Notes: generated from the letters alone by a model not told the origin. A stretch of 64,000 bases of DNA from Methylocapsa palsarum (GCF_900114285.1 NZ_FOSN01000001.1:248001-312000), one strand, 5' to 3'; shown: positions 48,727 to 57,998, numbered from the stretch's first letter. Numbers and translations: made by a program.

Positions 48727-49719
48727 ATGCTCACGTTTCACACCTCGGTCGGCACGGAAGGCGTTGAAGTCGATCTCGCCGCCGCCGCGATTCCGCCCGA
48801 AGTTCAATGGATCGACGCGTTCCGCCCGAACCGGATGGAGACCGCCTTCCTCGAACGGGTTCTCGGAATCGAGGTGCCGACCATCGAGGATCTGTCGTCC
48901 ATCGAAACCTCGAGCCGGCTTTATGTCGAAAACGACCGCATTTTCCTCAGCATGGCGATGGTCTACAAGGACGTGGGCGGAATGGCGGAGACGACGCCGT
49001 TCGGCTTCGTGCTTTCGGAAAGCCTTCTGCTCACCATCCGCTTCCATCCGATCCGGGCCTGCGATCACGTTCACGACAAGGCTGTCAATGCCAACCGGCG
49101 GCCGGCCAGCGGCGTCAACGCCTTCATTTCGCTCCTCGAGTTTTTTATCGACCATGTCGCCGACCAGCTGGAAGGCCTGAACGGCGAACTCGATCGCCTT
49201 TCGCACGACATTTTTGGCGGAAAGGGCGCCCTTGGCGTCAGCGGACAGCGCGGCGGCGGCGGAAACAAGGACCTGCGCCTCATCATGCGCAGGATCGGCC
49301 GCTCGGGCGATCTGACCTCGAAGCTCGACGACGCGCTGCTTGGAATGGGGCGGATGATCCCGTTCGTCGTCAGCGAAGCGGCCGCCTGGCTTTCAGCGGA
49401 TCTCGTCTCCAAGCTGAAGAGCATGCAGCGGGACATCACATCCTTGAACGATTACGAGACACATCAAAACAACAAGCTCCAGTTCCTGCTCGACGCGACC
49501 CTGGGGCTGACCAATATCGAGCAGAACAATATCTTCAGGATTTTGACCGTCGTGTCCGTCGTCGGCATTCCGCCGACTCTGATGGCCAGCATTTACGGTA
49601 TGAACTTCAAGAATATGCCCGAACTGGAATGGCATTACGGCTATGCTTACGGGCTCGGCGTCATCGCCGTCAGCGCCCTCATCCCGATCGTCTGGTTCAA
49701 AGTCCGCGGCTGGTGGTGA
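48727..49719 (+). CDS. corA: CorA-family magnesium transport protein
   Basis: A 330-residue divalent-cation channel. A soluble N-terminal domain (WIDAFRPNRMETAFLERVLGIEVPT) and a long helix region precede two C-terminal membrane spans; the pore motif YGMN is in SIYGMNFKNMPELEW, and the protein ends FKVRGWW. ATG 48727 (MLTFHTSV) is the family-like start with GAGG upstream; the frame runs back to 48631 through a 12-bp duplication (48686-48709). Confidence 0.93.
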   Translation: MLTFHTSVGTEGVEVDLAAAAIPPEVQWIDAFRPNRMETAFLERVLGIEVPTIEDLSSIETSSRLYVENDRIFLSMAMVYKDVGGMAETTPFGFVLSESLLLTIRFHPIRACDHVHDKAVNANRRPASGVNAFISLLEFFIDHVADQLEGLNGELDRLSHDIFGGKGALGVSGQRGGGGNKDLRLIMRRIGRSGDLTSKLDDALLGMGRMIPFVVSEAAAWLSADLVSKLKSMQRDITSLNDYETHQNNKLQFLLDATLGLTNIEQNNIFRILTVVSVVGIPPTLMASIYGMNFKNMPELEWHYGYAYGLGVIAVSALIPIVWFKVRGWW

Positions 49720-49756
49720 GCCCCAAAAAACCTGGCGGCCTCGCGCCGCTCCGCCT

Positions 49757-50428
49757 ATGACCGGGGACGACCTGAGCCGCCGACTTCTGTACCGCGACGC
49801 TCTTATGCTGATCGTCGACAAGCCGGCCGGAATCGCCGTTCACAAAGGCCCGAAGGGAGGCGAAAGCCTCGAGGATTTTTTCTCCGTGCTGCGGTTCGGC
49901 TTGCCGCGAAATCCGGCTCTCGCGCATCGGCTCGACCGCGACACCTCAGGCTGCCTTGTCCTTGGCCGCCACCGTAAGGCGCTGGAAAAGCTCGGTCTTC
50001 TGTTCAAGCAGGGCAAGATCGGCAAGACCTATTGGGCCGTCGTCGAGGGCGGCCCGAAGGAGGACGAAGGCCTGATCGACCTGCCGCTCGGGCGGCTCGA
50101 CGCGAGCCGCGGCTGGTGGATGAAGGTCGATCCGTCCGGACAGCCCGCCCAGACCCTCTGGCGGGTGCTTGGCCGCTCCGCAACCACCGCAGCCCTGGCG
50201 CTGACCCCGCTGACCGGACGCACGCATCAATTGCGCGTCCATAGCTCCGCGCTCGGCTGGCCGATCCTGGGCGATCCGATCTACGGGAATGGACGCGGCG
50301 GCGCGATCGGGTTGCAGCTGCACGCACGAGAGATCGAAGTTCCTCTTTACAAAGGAAAGGAGCCGGTCAGGGTTTCGGCGCCGGTCCCCGGACATATGCA
50401 AGAGGCTCTCGCCGCCTGTGGTCTTTGA
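49757..50428 (+). CDS. RluA-family pseudouridine synthase
   Basis: A 223-residue single-domain pseudouridine synthase. LIVDKPAGIAVHKG, the catalytic HRLDRDTSGCLVLG and LTGRTHQLRVHSSALGWPILGDPIYG are canonical. It lacks an S4 domain, resembling the short RluA/TruC type that acts on tRNA or 23S rRNA; the exact target cannot be read. ATG 49757 starts 37 bp after corA. The frame is open further upstream within corA. Confidence 0.92.
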   Translation: MTGDDLSRRLLYRDALMLIVDKPAGIAVHKGPKGGESLEDFFSVLRFGLPRNPALAHRLDRDTSGCLVLGRHRKALEKLGLLFKQGKIGKTYWAVVEGGPKEDEGLIDLPLGRLDASRGWWMKVDPSGQPAQTLWRVLGRSATTAALALTPLTGRTHQLRVHSSALGWPILGDPIYGNGRGGAIGLQLHAREIEVPLYKGKEPVRVSAPVPGHMQEALAACGL

Positions 50429-50440
50429 TCCCTGCGGCTC

Positions 50441-51367
50441 TCAATGCCCCACATATTGCCGCACGGCGGCTTCGACGGCGGCCTTGTCCTGCGGCGAGAG
50501 CTTGGCGAGTTCGGCGTCGAGCCACGAATCCTTGATTCCGGCGGCGCGGGCGAAAATATGCCATTTCATCGCCTCGACGGAATTCTTTGGAAGGCCGCGT
50601 CCCGTGGCGAGGATGCGGGCGACGCGGTTCTGGGCGACGGGATTGTCGCGCGTCGCCGCCTTGAGGAAGAGCTTGGCCGCCGCAGTCTCGTCTTTTTCGA
50701 CGCCGACGCCGTTAAACAGCATGATTGCGTATTCGACTTCCGCCGGCAAATTGTTTTCCCTGGCGGCCCGGCCGATCCATTCCGCCGCCCGGGCGTCGCT
50801 TTTTTCGACGCCCGTCCCGTTGCGGTAAAGCAGGCCCAGAGCGTAGGCGGCGTCAGAATCGCCAAGGCTGGCGGCTTTCTCGAACATGCGCGCCGCCCTG
50901 GGATAGTCGGCGGCGACGTCAGCATTGTCGATCGCCATGACGCCGAGGTTGTAATAGGCGCCAGGATGGTCCTGCGCGGCGGCTTTCTCGAAGAGTTCGG
51001 CGGCGCGGACGCGATTTTTAGGAACGCCTTCGCCCTTCAGATTGGCCGCGGCCAGGGCGAAGGTCGCCTGCCGGTCCCCCCGGTCGGCCGCGAGCGCGTA
51101 CCAGCGCGCCGCCTCAGCCGGATCCTTTTTGACGCCAAGGCCTTGCGAATAAAGCTCGCCTACGAGGGTCATCGCAGGCCCGTCGTCCGGATCGGTCTTG
51201 ATCCGCTTCATCGCTTCGCCCAGGGCCGTCGTATAATGTCCGCGTTGATAGGCGGCGAAGGCCAGATCGGGCGCGGCGCCGATGCGCGGGCTCGTCGCGG
51301 TTTCGGCTGCGGCCGGAGGCGCGCCGAGAACCAGCGCCATGAGGCCCACGCCGATCCAGCGTGACAT
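50441..51367 (-). CDS. Exported Sel1-repeat (TPR-like) protein
   Basis: A 308-residue protein with a signal peptide (GVGLMALVLGAPPAAAE) and about six Sel1 repeats, visible as ALxLVGELYSQGLGVKKDPAEAARWYALAADRG, YYNLGVMAIDNAD, ALGLLYRNGTGVEKSDARAAEW and similar units. Such repeats bind partners in the periplasm. The start ATG 51367 is preceded by GAGCGGA and lies 11 bp after the ThiE-like gene on the same strand. The function is unknown. Confidence 0.88.
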   Translation of the reverse strand: MSRWIGVGLMALVLGAPPAAAETATSPRIGAAPDLAFAAYQRGHYTTALGEAMKRIKTDPDDGPAMTLVGELYSQGLGVKKDPAEAARWYALAADRGDRQATFALAAANLKGEGVPKNRVRAAELFEKAAAQDHPGAYYNLGVMAIDNADVAADYPRAARMFEKAASLGDSDAAYALGLLYRNGTGVEKSDARAAEWIGRAARENNLPAEVEYAIMLFNGVGVEKDETAAAKLFLKAATRDNPVAQNRVARILATGRGLPKNSVEAMKWHIFARAAGIKDSWLDAELAKLSPQDKAAVEAAVRQYVGH

Positions 51368-51378
51368 TCCGCTCGCCC

Positions 51379-52026
51379 TCAATGGGCGGATTCCCGGGAT
51401 TCCGCTATAATCGCGGCGACTTCCCTCAAGGCTGTCGCGCCGCCGCGCGGATCGCTGAAGACGGCGTCGCAAAGAGCGATAAAATCCGCCCCGGCGCGAA
51501 CCAGGTCGGGGACGCCGGAAAGTTCGCGCGCGAAGCCGACGCAAGGCACGTTGAAGATCTCCGCCCACCAGGCGACGCGCTCGACGACGCCCGCGTGGGG
51601 TTCGTCCGAATCCGGGCCGCCGAACATCAGGTAATCGGCACCGGCTTCGCCCGCATTCATGGCTGCGTCCCGGGTTGACAATCCGCCTGCGCCAACGATC
51701 CCTCGCGGATGAAGGACGGCGAGAGCGTCGGCAAGGCTTTCGTCTCCGCCTCGATCTGCGCCTCCACCTTCGATGTGAACCCCGTCGGCGCCGGTCCGGA
51801 CCGCCAGCTGGGAATCGCCCGCGACGAGGCAGGCGGCGCCGCGCGCCTGAACGATCGGTACCAGATCGAGGACGATCTTCTTGCGTTCCCGTTCGTCCCT
51901 GGCTTCGGTTCGCAGCAGAACGCAGGCGATGTCGCACGCCTCAAGCGCGTCCTTGAGCGTGGCGCCAAAAGCAGAGGAGGACGCCGTCAGGGAGGGGGTG
52001 ATCAGGTAAAGCTGGGGCATGTCCAT
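51379..52026 (-). CDS. ThiE/TenI-like thiamine phosphate synthase family protein
   Basis: A 215-residue TIM-barrel protein. It matches the family in the order MPQLYLITP, ACLVAGDSQLAVRTGADGVHIEG, GAGGLSTRDAAMNAGEAGADYLMFG and FIALCDAVFSD. Several canonical ThiE residues, such as the phosphate-binding GGI loop, are not obvious, so it may be a divergent paralogue without synthase activity. ATG 52026 or 52020 is the start. It is the first gene of a pair with the Sel1 protein. Confidence 0.65.
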   Translation of the reverse strand: MDMPQLYLITPSLTASSSAFGATLKDALEACDIACVLLRTEARDERERKKIVLDLVPIVQARGAACLVAGDSQLAVRTGADGVHIEGGGADRGGDESLADALAVLHPRGIVGAGGLSTRDAAMNAGEAGADYLMFGGPDSDEPHAGVVERVAWWAEIFNVPCVGFARELSGVPDLVRAGADFIALCDAVFSDPRGGATALREVAAIIAESRESAH

Positions 52027-52191
52027 GGGGTTGCGAGGCGCGTCCGCGAATTGTGCTGATAGAGGAATTTCGCAGGAATGAAAACAGCGCGTCATTTGCG
52101 CAAGGCGGAAAGGCCGGCAGGCTAGATCTGCGCCGGCGCGCGCTTGTTCCCGAAATATATCCGTGCTACCCGCAGCGGCGGGAGATCATCG

Positions 52192-52683
52192 ATGACGAAC
52201 GGAAATGGAAACGGGGCGCAAGCCGATGCGGCGGCACCGAGCATCAACGCGATGGTGCAGTATATCAAGGATTTTTCTTTCGAAAATCCGAATGCGCCGC
52301 GGTCCCTCGGGCCGCAGGATAAGGCCCCGAACATCTCGATTCAGGTGAACGTCAACGCGCGCCAGATCGCTGAGGCCGATTTCGAGGTGAACATTCTTCT
52401 GGAGGGCTCGGCGGTTTCCGACTCCAACACATTGTTCAAATTCGACCTTGATTACGCGGGTCTGTTCCGGCTCAACAATATTTCCCCGAGCGACGCGCAT
52501 CCGGTCGTCATGATCGAATGTCCGCGGCTTTTGTTTCCGTTCGCGCGTCAAATCGTCGCCGAAGCGGTTCGCAGCGGCGGATTTCCGCCCCTGTATATCG
52601 ATCCGATCGATTTCGCGGCGCTTTACCGCCAGCGTCTCAGTGAGGTCGCCGCATCAGGCGAAGCGCCGACGCTCGCGACCTGA
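52192..52683 (+). CDS. secB: Protein-export chaperone SecB
   Basis: A 163-residue tetrameric cytoplasmic chaperone that keeps secretory preproteins unfolded for SecA. The core YIKDFSFENPNAPRSL, QVNVNARQIAEADFEVNILLEG, DLDYAGLFRLNNI and CPRLLFPFARQIVAEAVRSGGFPPLYIDPIDFAALY is complete. ATG 52192 has GGGAGATC upstream. It is divergent from the ThiE-like gene. Confidence 0.96.
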   Translation: MTNGNGNGAQADAAAPSINAMVQYIKDFSFENPNAPRSLGPQDKAPNISIQVNVNARQIAEADFEVNILLEGSAVSDSNTLFKFDLDYAGLFRLNNISPSDAHPVVMIECPRLLFPFARQIVAEAVRSGGFPPLYIDPIDFAALYRQRLSEVAASGEAPTLAT

Positions 52684-52710
52684 CGCCGGCGCGCCTTTCG
52701 CCTGCCGTGG

Positions 52711-53487
52711 CTAGTCCTTGTCCGGACCAAACCGCAGCAGGCCGGCTCCGTGCGCCTTGAGCCAGGCTTCGGCGGGTTGGACATCGTTCGAGAGTTTCGC
52801 GACGACTTTCCAGAACGCCGGGGAATGATTCATGTGCAGGAGATGCGCGACCTCGTGCGCGGCGAGATAATCGAGGACAAACGGCGGCGCCATGACGAGG
52901 CGCCAGGAGAAACTTAGCCCGCCCGTCGAGGAGCATGATCCCCACCGGCTGGTCGTATCGCGCAGGGTGATCTTTCGGATTCTGACGCCGAGGCTGGCCG
53001 CGTGACGCGTCGCCGCGTCTCCAAGATCGCGCCGCGCCTCGCGGATCAGAAAATCATGGACCCGCCGCGAGACGAAGCAAAGCTCGGCGTTGACGCAGAG
53101 CGCGGCCGCGGCGCCCAAGGCCGGAATGTCCGCAAATGGTTCGACCCAGACCGTTCCCCCCCGGCCGGGGCAATGTTCGATTCTGTGCATGATTCCGCGC
53201 AGCGGCACCAGTTCGCCGTGGGTAAACCGCGTTTTTTCAGGCAGCCGGCGCAGCCTGGCGCCGATCCAGGCCGCATGGCGCTCGGCGAAATTTTTTGCGT
53301 CGCCAAGGCTGGCGCGCGCCGGAAGGGTGAGGACGACGTCCTGGGCGGCGGCGCGAACCCGCAGGATAAAGCGCCGCGCCGTGGCGGATCGCTTCAGGTT
53401 GATCCGGTACGTTTCGCCCGCATGACGGACATCGAAATGGGTGGTGTCGAGGATGCGGGGCGAATCATTTCGCAACAGGCGCAGCAT
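52711..53487 (-). CDS. YgjP-type zinc metallopeptidase (M48/DUF45)
   Basis: A 258-residue cytoplasmic protein with the zinc motif HEVAHLLHMNHSPAFW, preceded by DTTSRWGSCSSTGGLSFSWRLVMAP, the hallmark of the YgjP/SprT-like group. The N-terminal half is a beta-rich domain (RRFILRVRAAAQDVVLTLP). The substrate is unknown. It is convergent with secB. Confidence 0.9.
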   Translation of the reverse strand: MLRLLRNDSPRILDTTHFDVRHAGETYRINLKRSATARRFILRVRAAAQDVVLTLPARASLGDAKNFAERHAAWIGARLRRLPEKTRFTHGELVPLRGIMHRIEHCPGRGGTVWVEPFADIPALGAAAALCVNAELCFVSRRVHDFLIREARRDLGDAATRHAASLGVRIRKITLRDTTSRWGSCSSTGGLSFSWRLVMAPPFVLDYLAAHEVAHLLHMNHSPAFWKVVAKLSNDVQPAEAWLKAHGAGLLRFGPDKD

Positions 53488-53563
53488 GTGGAAAGTCTAG
53501 CCTTGCGCCGGCGGCGTGGCTACAGCCGGAAAGAACGAGGCCGCCCTCGCCGCCGCGTCCCGG

Positions 53564-54838
53564 TCATGATCCGGTTTCGCAGTTTTTTTCGCCGACGGAA
53601 TGAAATTGCCTGATTTGCGGCACGATCTCGTTGCGGAAACGCGAACCGTTGAAGACGCCGTAATGGCCGACCTTGGCCTGCACATAGTTGAATTTCATCG
53701 ATGCGGGAATGTTGATGCACAGATCGTGCGCCGCAAACGTCTGGCCGAAGCCGGAGATGTCGTCGTTCTCGCCCTCGACGGTCAGCATTTTGACGCGATG
53801 AATCGCGGCGAGGTCGACCCTCGCGCCGCGATGGGTCATCTCGCCTTTGGGCAACGCATGCCTGACGAAGACAGTATCGACGGTCTGCAAGTAGAACTCA
53901 GCCGTCAGATCCATCACGGACAGGTATTCGTCATAAAAATCGCGGTGCTTTTCCGCCGAATCGCCGTCGCCTTCAACGAGGTGATTGAACAAATCGATGT
54001 GGGCGGTGACATGGCGATCGATATTCATCGCCATGAATCCCGCAAGCTGCAAGAAGCCCGGATAAACATCGCGCCCGGCCCCCCTGTAGCCGAATGGAAC
54101 GGTGCTGATGCAATTATGCCGGAACCAGACGCTTCCGCGCTCCTGCGCCAGCAGGTTGACTTTCGTCGGGCTGCGCCGCGTGTCGATAGGACCGCCCATC
54201 AGAGTCATCGAGGCGGGAACGTGGGGACTGTCCGCCGCCTCCATCAGGGCCATCGCCGCGATCAGCGGCACGGAGGGCTGGCAGACCCCGAGCGTGTGGA
54301 GCGGAACGCCATGAAGCTCCTTGCTCAGGGCTCCGAACATCGACATCAGGTAGTCGATATAATCGTCGAGATCGAAATGCCCGTCGGCCAGCGGCAGCGT
54401 GCGGGCGTCGATCCAGTCGGTGATATAGACGTCATAGAAGGGAAGGAAGGCCTCGACCGTCCCGCGCAAGAGCGTCGCATGGTGGCCGGACATGGGCGCG
54501 ACGATCAGCAGTTTGGGCTGCGGCTCGCTCGGCCCCTTTTCGAACTGCCGTTCGAAATGAATCAGCTTGCAGAAAGGGCGCGCCCAGACGACGCGCTCCG
54601 CGACAGGCGTCACCGTTCCTTCGATCAGGGTCTTGTTCAGACCGAAACGCGGTTTGGGATAGCGCCGGGTCATCCGTTCGAAGACTTCGCCGGACGCCGC
54701 CAAATTCCGCCCGACGGGGGTGTAGGACAGCGGGTTGGCGGGACTTTTCAGCCAGGATTGCGTCGCATTCGAAACCGCGCGCGCGGGCGAGAGCGCAAAA
54801 TACGCCATTTCGATCATTTCGTAGGAAAAAGGAGGCAT
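53564..54838 (-). CDS. phaZ: Intracellular polyhydroxyalkanoate depolymerase
   Basis: A 424-residue alpha/beta hydrolase of the intracellular PHB depolymerase family. MSGHHATLLRGTVEAFLPFYDVYITDWIDAR, the nucleophile cysteine in TLGVCQPSVPLIA (a cysteine replaces the usual lipase-box serine in this family) and C-terminal KVGHYGVFNGSRFR with the catalytic His are visible. It mobilises stored PHB, implying that the organism makes PHB. The upstream 500 bp is covered below. Confidence 0.93.
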   Translation of the reverse strand: MPPFSYEMIEMAYFALSPARAVSNATQSWLKSPANPLSYTPVGRNLAASGEVFERMTRRYPKPRFGLNKTLIEGTVTPVAERVVWARPFCKLIHFERQFEKGPSEPQPKLLIVAPMSGHHATLLRGTVEAFLPFYDVYITDWIDARTLPLADGHFDLDDYIDYLMSMFGALSKELHGVPLHTLGVCQPSVPLIAAMALMEAADSPHVPASMTLMGGPIDTRRSPTKVNLLAQERGSVWFRHNCISTVPFGYRGAGRDVYPGFLQLAGFMAMNIDRHVTAHIDLFNHLVEGDGDSAEKHRDFYDEYLSVMDLTAEFYLQTVDTVFVRHALPKGEMTHRGARVDLAAIHRVKMLTVEGENDDISGFGQTFAAHDLCINIPASMKFNYVQAKVGHYGVFNGSRFRNEIVPQIRQFHSVGEKNCETGS

Positions 54839-55043
54839 CGATCTCTTTCTCCGCCGAGGCGGCCAACGCGTTACAATGTGTTCCAGGCCCGGATTGTTCC
54901 GGCGTTCGCAAGCGCCATATCTTCAGTTTACCAAAATGTTCGCGACGCGTCCCGAAAAACGCGGCGCAGCTTCCCGTTACTCCCGAGGGAGGGGACGTTA
55001 AGCGGCGACCTCCGGAATAGCAACGTAAAGCTCATAAGGAGAG

Positions 55044-55160
55044 ATGAAATTGCATAGCATTGTTGCAATATGGCGTCAGTGTTCGGCGCCGCCTCCGTGC
55101 TGCGGCGCGTCATTCCAGACTTTCGCGCATCAAGATTGCGTTATCACGATTATGAATTAG
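55044..55160 (+). CDS. Possible 38-aa leader peptide upstream of regB
   Basis: ATG 55044 is preceded closely by AAGGAGAG (spacing only 2-3 bp, shorter than ideal). The 38 residues include four cysteines (C13, CC at 19-20, C32) in RQCSAPPPCCGASF and no hydrophobic span. It lies in the 532-bp phaZ-regB spacer, between the two divergent genes, and is followed by a terminator at 55212. Apart from this and that hairpin, I see nothing in the spacer. Such a short frame could be chance, so support rests on the ribosome-binding site and position. Confidence 0.3.
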   Translation: MKLHSIVAIWRQCSAPPPCCGASFQTFAHQDCVITIMN

Positions 55161-55211
55161 TCTATGGTTTGATTGGAAAGCATCAGTAAAGTGCAAGAAA
55201 ATATGAGAAGA

Positions 55212-55239
55212 ATCTCGGTCGGAAGCCGAGATGTTTTTT
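55212..55239 (+). terminator. Rho-independent terminator between phaZ and regB
   Basis: ATCTCGG (55212-55218) pairs with CCGAGAT (55226-55232) across a seven-base loop, followed by G and six T residues. It faces the plus strand and lies 131 bp before regB, so something is transcribed towards regB from the upstream spacer: a leader or a small RNA ending here. Confidence 0.7.
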
Positions 55240-55370
55240 GCAGACGGAGGGTCGTCGATTTCCTTTGCTCATAACCTTGGCTATTTCGCTGCGACAGACG
55301 CGCGCCATGGCGAACCTGCGGGATATTCGCCGAACTCCTTTTCTGCGGCGTGTTTTGAGACGTTCCAGAG

Positions 55371-56711
55371 ATGACGACTGATCTCGTTTATGTCGATCTC
55401 GGGCGGCGCTCCCGGCGGCTTCGGATTGACACGCTCGTCAAGCTTCGATGGCTGGCCCTGCTGGGTCAGGTTCTCGCCCTGATCGTCACTTATTATTTTC
55501 TGCATTTTCCGCTGCCGTTTATCGCGTGTCTGCTCGTGATCGCGGTGTCGGCCGGGCTTAACCTCTACCTGCGGCAGAGGTTCGGCCTGATCGCCCGCCT
55601 CGAGGACGTCCCCGCCGCGGCGATGCTCGGGTTCGATATTTTCCAGCTGACGGCGCTGCTTTATCTCACCGGCGGAATCGAGAATCCGTTTTCGATGATG
55701 TTCCTCGCGCCGATCATGATCTCCGCGGTCTCGCTGTCCGGCCGGATCACCCTCATCCTCACCTTTTTGATGATCGCGGCGGTGTCGGCCTTGACCTTCG
55801 ATCATTTTCCCGTGCCGCTGTCTCCCGAGCAAAATCTGAAATTGCCGTTCATCTATAGCGTCGGAATCTGGACCTCGATCGTGATCAGCGCGGCGTTCAT
55901 CGCGATCTACGCGTCGCGCGTCGCGCTGGAAGCGCGCACGCTCGCCGACGCCCTGGCCGCCACCGAACTCGTCATCGCCCGCGAAAAACATCTCGTTCAA
56001 CTCGACGGACTCGCGGCTGCGGCGGCGCATGAACTCGGGACGCCGCTCGCGACGATAACCCTGGTGGTCAGGGATCTCGAAAAGCAGGTTCCCCCGGGCG
56101 GCGAACTGGAGGAGGACGTGGCGCTGATCGCCCAGGAGGTCGAACGCTGCCGTACGATCTTGAGCAAGCTCGCGTCCCTTGGCGAGGACGCCGACGACCT
56201 CTTCGACGCCATGACGCTGAGCCTGCTGCTCGAGGAGGTCGCGGGTCCGCAAAGGAATTTCGGTGTCGCGATTTCAATCCATAAGACCGGCGACGGGCGC
56301 GAACCGCAGTGCCGGCGCAATCCGGGCATCCTCTACGGGCTTGGCAACCTTATCGAAAATGCGGTCGATTTCGCCGATTCGGAGGTCCGTATCCGCGCCC
56401 GCTGGACCGCCGAATCGGTTTCCCTTGTCATCGAGGATAACGGGCCCGGCTTTTCGCCTGGCGTCATCAGCCGGATCGGCGAGCCCTATGTGACGACAAA
56501 GCTCGACCGCCGGTTCAAGACGGAGGAGGGAACGGGACTGGGCCTTGGCCTTTTCATCGCAAAGACCCTGCTTGAGCGATCGGGCGCGCAGGTGAAAACC
56601 GCGAATTTCGCTCCTCCGGCCAGCGGAGCCGTCGTGGAGGTCTCCTGGCCAAGGGCGGCGTTCGAGCGAGACGTCAAGACGGCGGGCATTGAAAGCCATG
56701 GCTTGAGTTGA
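55371..56711 (+). CDS. regB: Redox-sensing histidine kinase RegB (PrrB/ActS)
   Basis: A 446-residue membrane sensor kinase. Six spans occupy about residues 25-180, with the quinone-site motif GGIENPFSMMF in the loop region. The H-box is AAAAAHELGTPLATI, followed by the redox cysteine in QEVERCRTILSKL, the N-box NLIENAVDFAD and G-boxes EDNGPGFSPG and GTGLGLGLFIAKTLL. It senses the electron-transport redox state and phosphorylates RegA. The 232-bp gap to regA likely carries its own promoter. ATG 55371 follows AGAG. Confidence 0.95.
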   Translation: MTTDLVYVDLGRRSRRLRIDTLVKLRWLALLGQVLALIVTYYFLHFPLPFIACLLVIAVSAGLNLYLRQRFGLIARLEDVPAAAMLGFDIFQLTALLYLTGGIENPFSMMFLAPIMISAVSLSGRITLILTFLMIAAVSALTFDHFPVPLSPEQNLKLPFIYSVGIWTSIVISAAFIAIYASRVALEARTLADALAATELVIAREKHLVQLDGLAAAAAHELGTPLATITLVVRDLEKQVPPGGELEEDVALIAQEVERCRTILSKLASLGEDADDLFDAMTLSLLLEEVAGPQRNFGVAISIHKTGDGREPQCRRNPGILYGLGNLIENAVDFADSEVRIRARWTAESVSLVIEDNGPGFSPGVISRIGEPYVTTKLDRRFKTEEGTGLGLGLFIAKTLLERSGAQVKTANFAPPASGAVVEVSWPRAAFERDVKTAGIESHGLS

Positions 56712-56943
56712 ATATCTGTTTGATCTGATTTGTTTTTCGGTCTACGCTGAAATGTGTTTCACGGACAGCGACGAGCTTGGGCGTCGTTGAAAAAAGCAAA
56801 GCCGCGGATCCTTGCCGGCGAGCCAAGGGCTGTGATTGGCGCTCACTTCGAAACGGAGCTAGTATGCTGTCGCGTTTCGGCATTCGATTTGCGGCGAAGG
56901 AACTTTCCCGCCGCCGGATTGTCTCCCGGCGAGAGGTTTGGCG

Positions 56944-57543
56944 ATGATCAACGACCACCCTCGATTTGTGAATGCGGAAAGCGAGGCGGCGCTGGAGGGT
57001 GGCGCGGTCGCACTGGCCGCCACGCGCTCGCTTCTGATCGTCGATGACGACAAGCCGTTTCTGGCCCGCCTGACGCGAAGCATGGAAGCTCGCGGGTTTT
57101 CCGTGACGGCCGCGCAATCGGTCGCCGAAGGGATCGCCGTGATCGGCATGGGAGCGCCCGAATTCGCGGTCATCGATATGCGCCTCGCGGACGGCAATGG
57201 TCTCGACGTCATTTCCGAGCTGAACGCAAAGCGGCCGGATGCGCGGGCTGTCATCCTGACTGGCTACGGCAACATCGTCACGGCGGTGACCGCCGTTAAA
57301 CTTGGCGCTTTTGATTATCTCGCCAAACCCGCGGACGCGGACGAGATCTTTCACGCCTTGATGGCGACCGACCCGGACAGGATCGATCCGCCTGAAAATC
57401 CAATGTCGGCCGACCGTGTGCGATGGGAACATATCCAGCGGGTCTACGAGCATTGCGGCCGTAACGTCTCAGAGACCGCGCGCCGCCTCAACATGCACCG
57501 GCGAACGCTGCAGCGGATCCTGGCGAAACGGGCTCCCCGGTAG
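56944..57543 (+). CDS. regA: Redox response regulator RegA (PrrA/ActR)
   Basis: A 199-residue regulator. The receiver has LLIVDDDKPFLARL, the phospho-acceptor Asp in FAVIDMRLADGNGLDV, ILTGYGNIVTAV and the conserved Lys in DYLAKPADADEI. The C-terminal Fis-type helix-turn-helix is GRNVSETARRLNMHRRTLQRILAKRAPR, near-invariant in RegA proteins. It regulates energy-related genes such as terminal oxidases and carbon fixation with RegB upstream. ATG 56944 is preceded by GAGAGG; a TTG at 56938 is less likely. Confidence 0.96.
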   Translation: MINDHPRFVNAESEAALEGGAVALAATRSLLIVDDDKPFLARLTRSMEARGFSVTAAQSVAEGIAVIGMGAPEFAVIDMRLADGNGLDVISELNAKRPDARAVILTGYGNIVTAVTAVKLGAFDYLAKPADADEIFHALMATDPDRIDPPENPMSADRVRWEHIQRVYEHCGRNVSETARRLNMHRRTLQRILAKRAPR

Positions 57544-57788
57544 AGAATTATCCGAAGACATAGAGAATTGCGAAGACATGAAAAATTCTTCCGAAGATAT
57601 GGAACTGTTCTAACGCGCGCGCGTTCTCGCTGCGGCCGGATCCGTCTCCACGTTCATATCTCTTTTGGCTGGCGGCGGGCCGGTTGGATAATGGCAAGGC
57701 GTCGCCAAGACTTCGGGTCGCCGTCGAGACTTCGTGTCAAAGCATACGTTAAGTACAAGCCATAAGTGAAAGTAAAGGGAGGTCAACA

Positions 57789-57998
57789 ATGGCAATTGTG
57801 ATTCTTACCGCAATGGTTATTTTGTTCGCTGCTGCCGCTTACTTGGCGAACAAACTTTTCGGACAGGCCGCCCTCGCGGGGGTGGTGGGTGTGTTCGCGA
57901 TCATCTTCGTCGCGCTATTTGCGCTCAACGGCTTGAATTTCAACTCACCGACGAGCGGCAGCCACACCGGCGTCGGCGAGTATTTCACGAATAAATAA
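57789..57998 (+). CDS. Small two-span membrane protein (69 aa), unknown
   Basis: I recognise no family. ATG 57789 follows a strong Shine-Dalgarno AAAGGGAGG at optimal spacing. The product has two hydrophobic segments, IVILTAMVILFAAAAYLANKLFG and AALAGVVGVFAIIFVALFALNG, and a polar tail. The spacer upstream (57544-57780) contains imperfect direct repeats around GAAGACAT and AGACTTCG. Base composition is less GC-rich than the neighbours. It could modulate a membrane complex, but nothing points to which. Confidence 0.65.
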   Translation: MAIVILTAMVILFAAAAYLANKLFGQAALAGVVGVFAIIFVALFALNGLNFNSPTSGSHTGVGEYFTNK

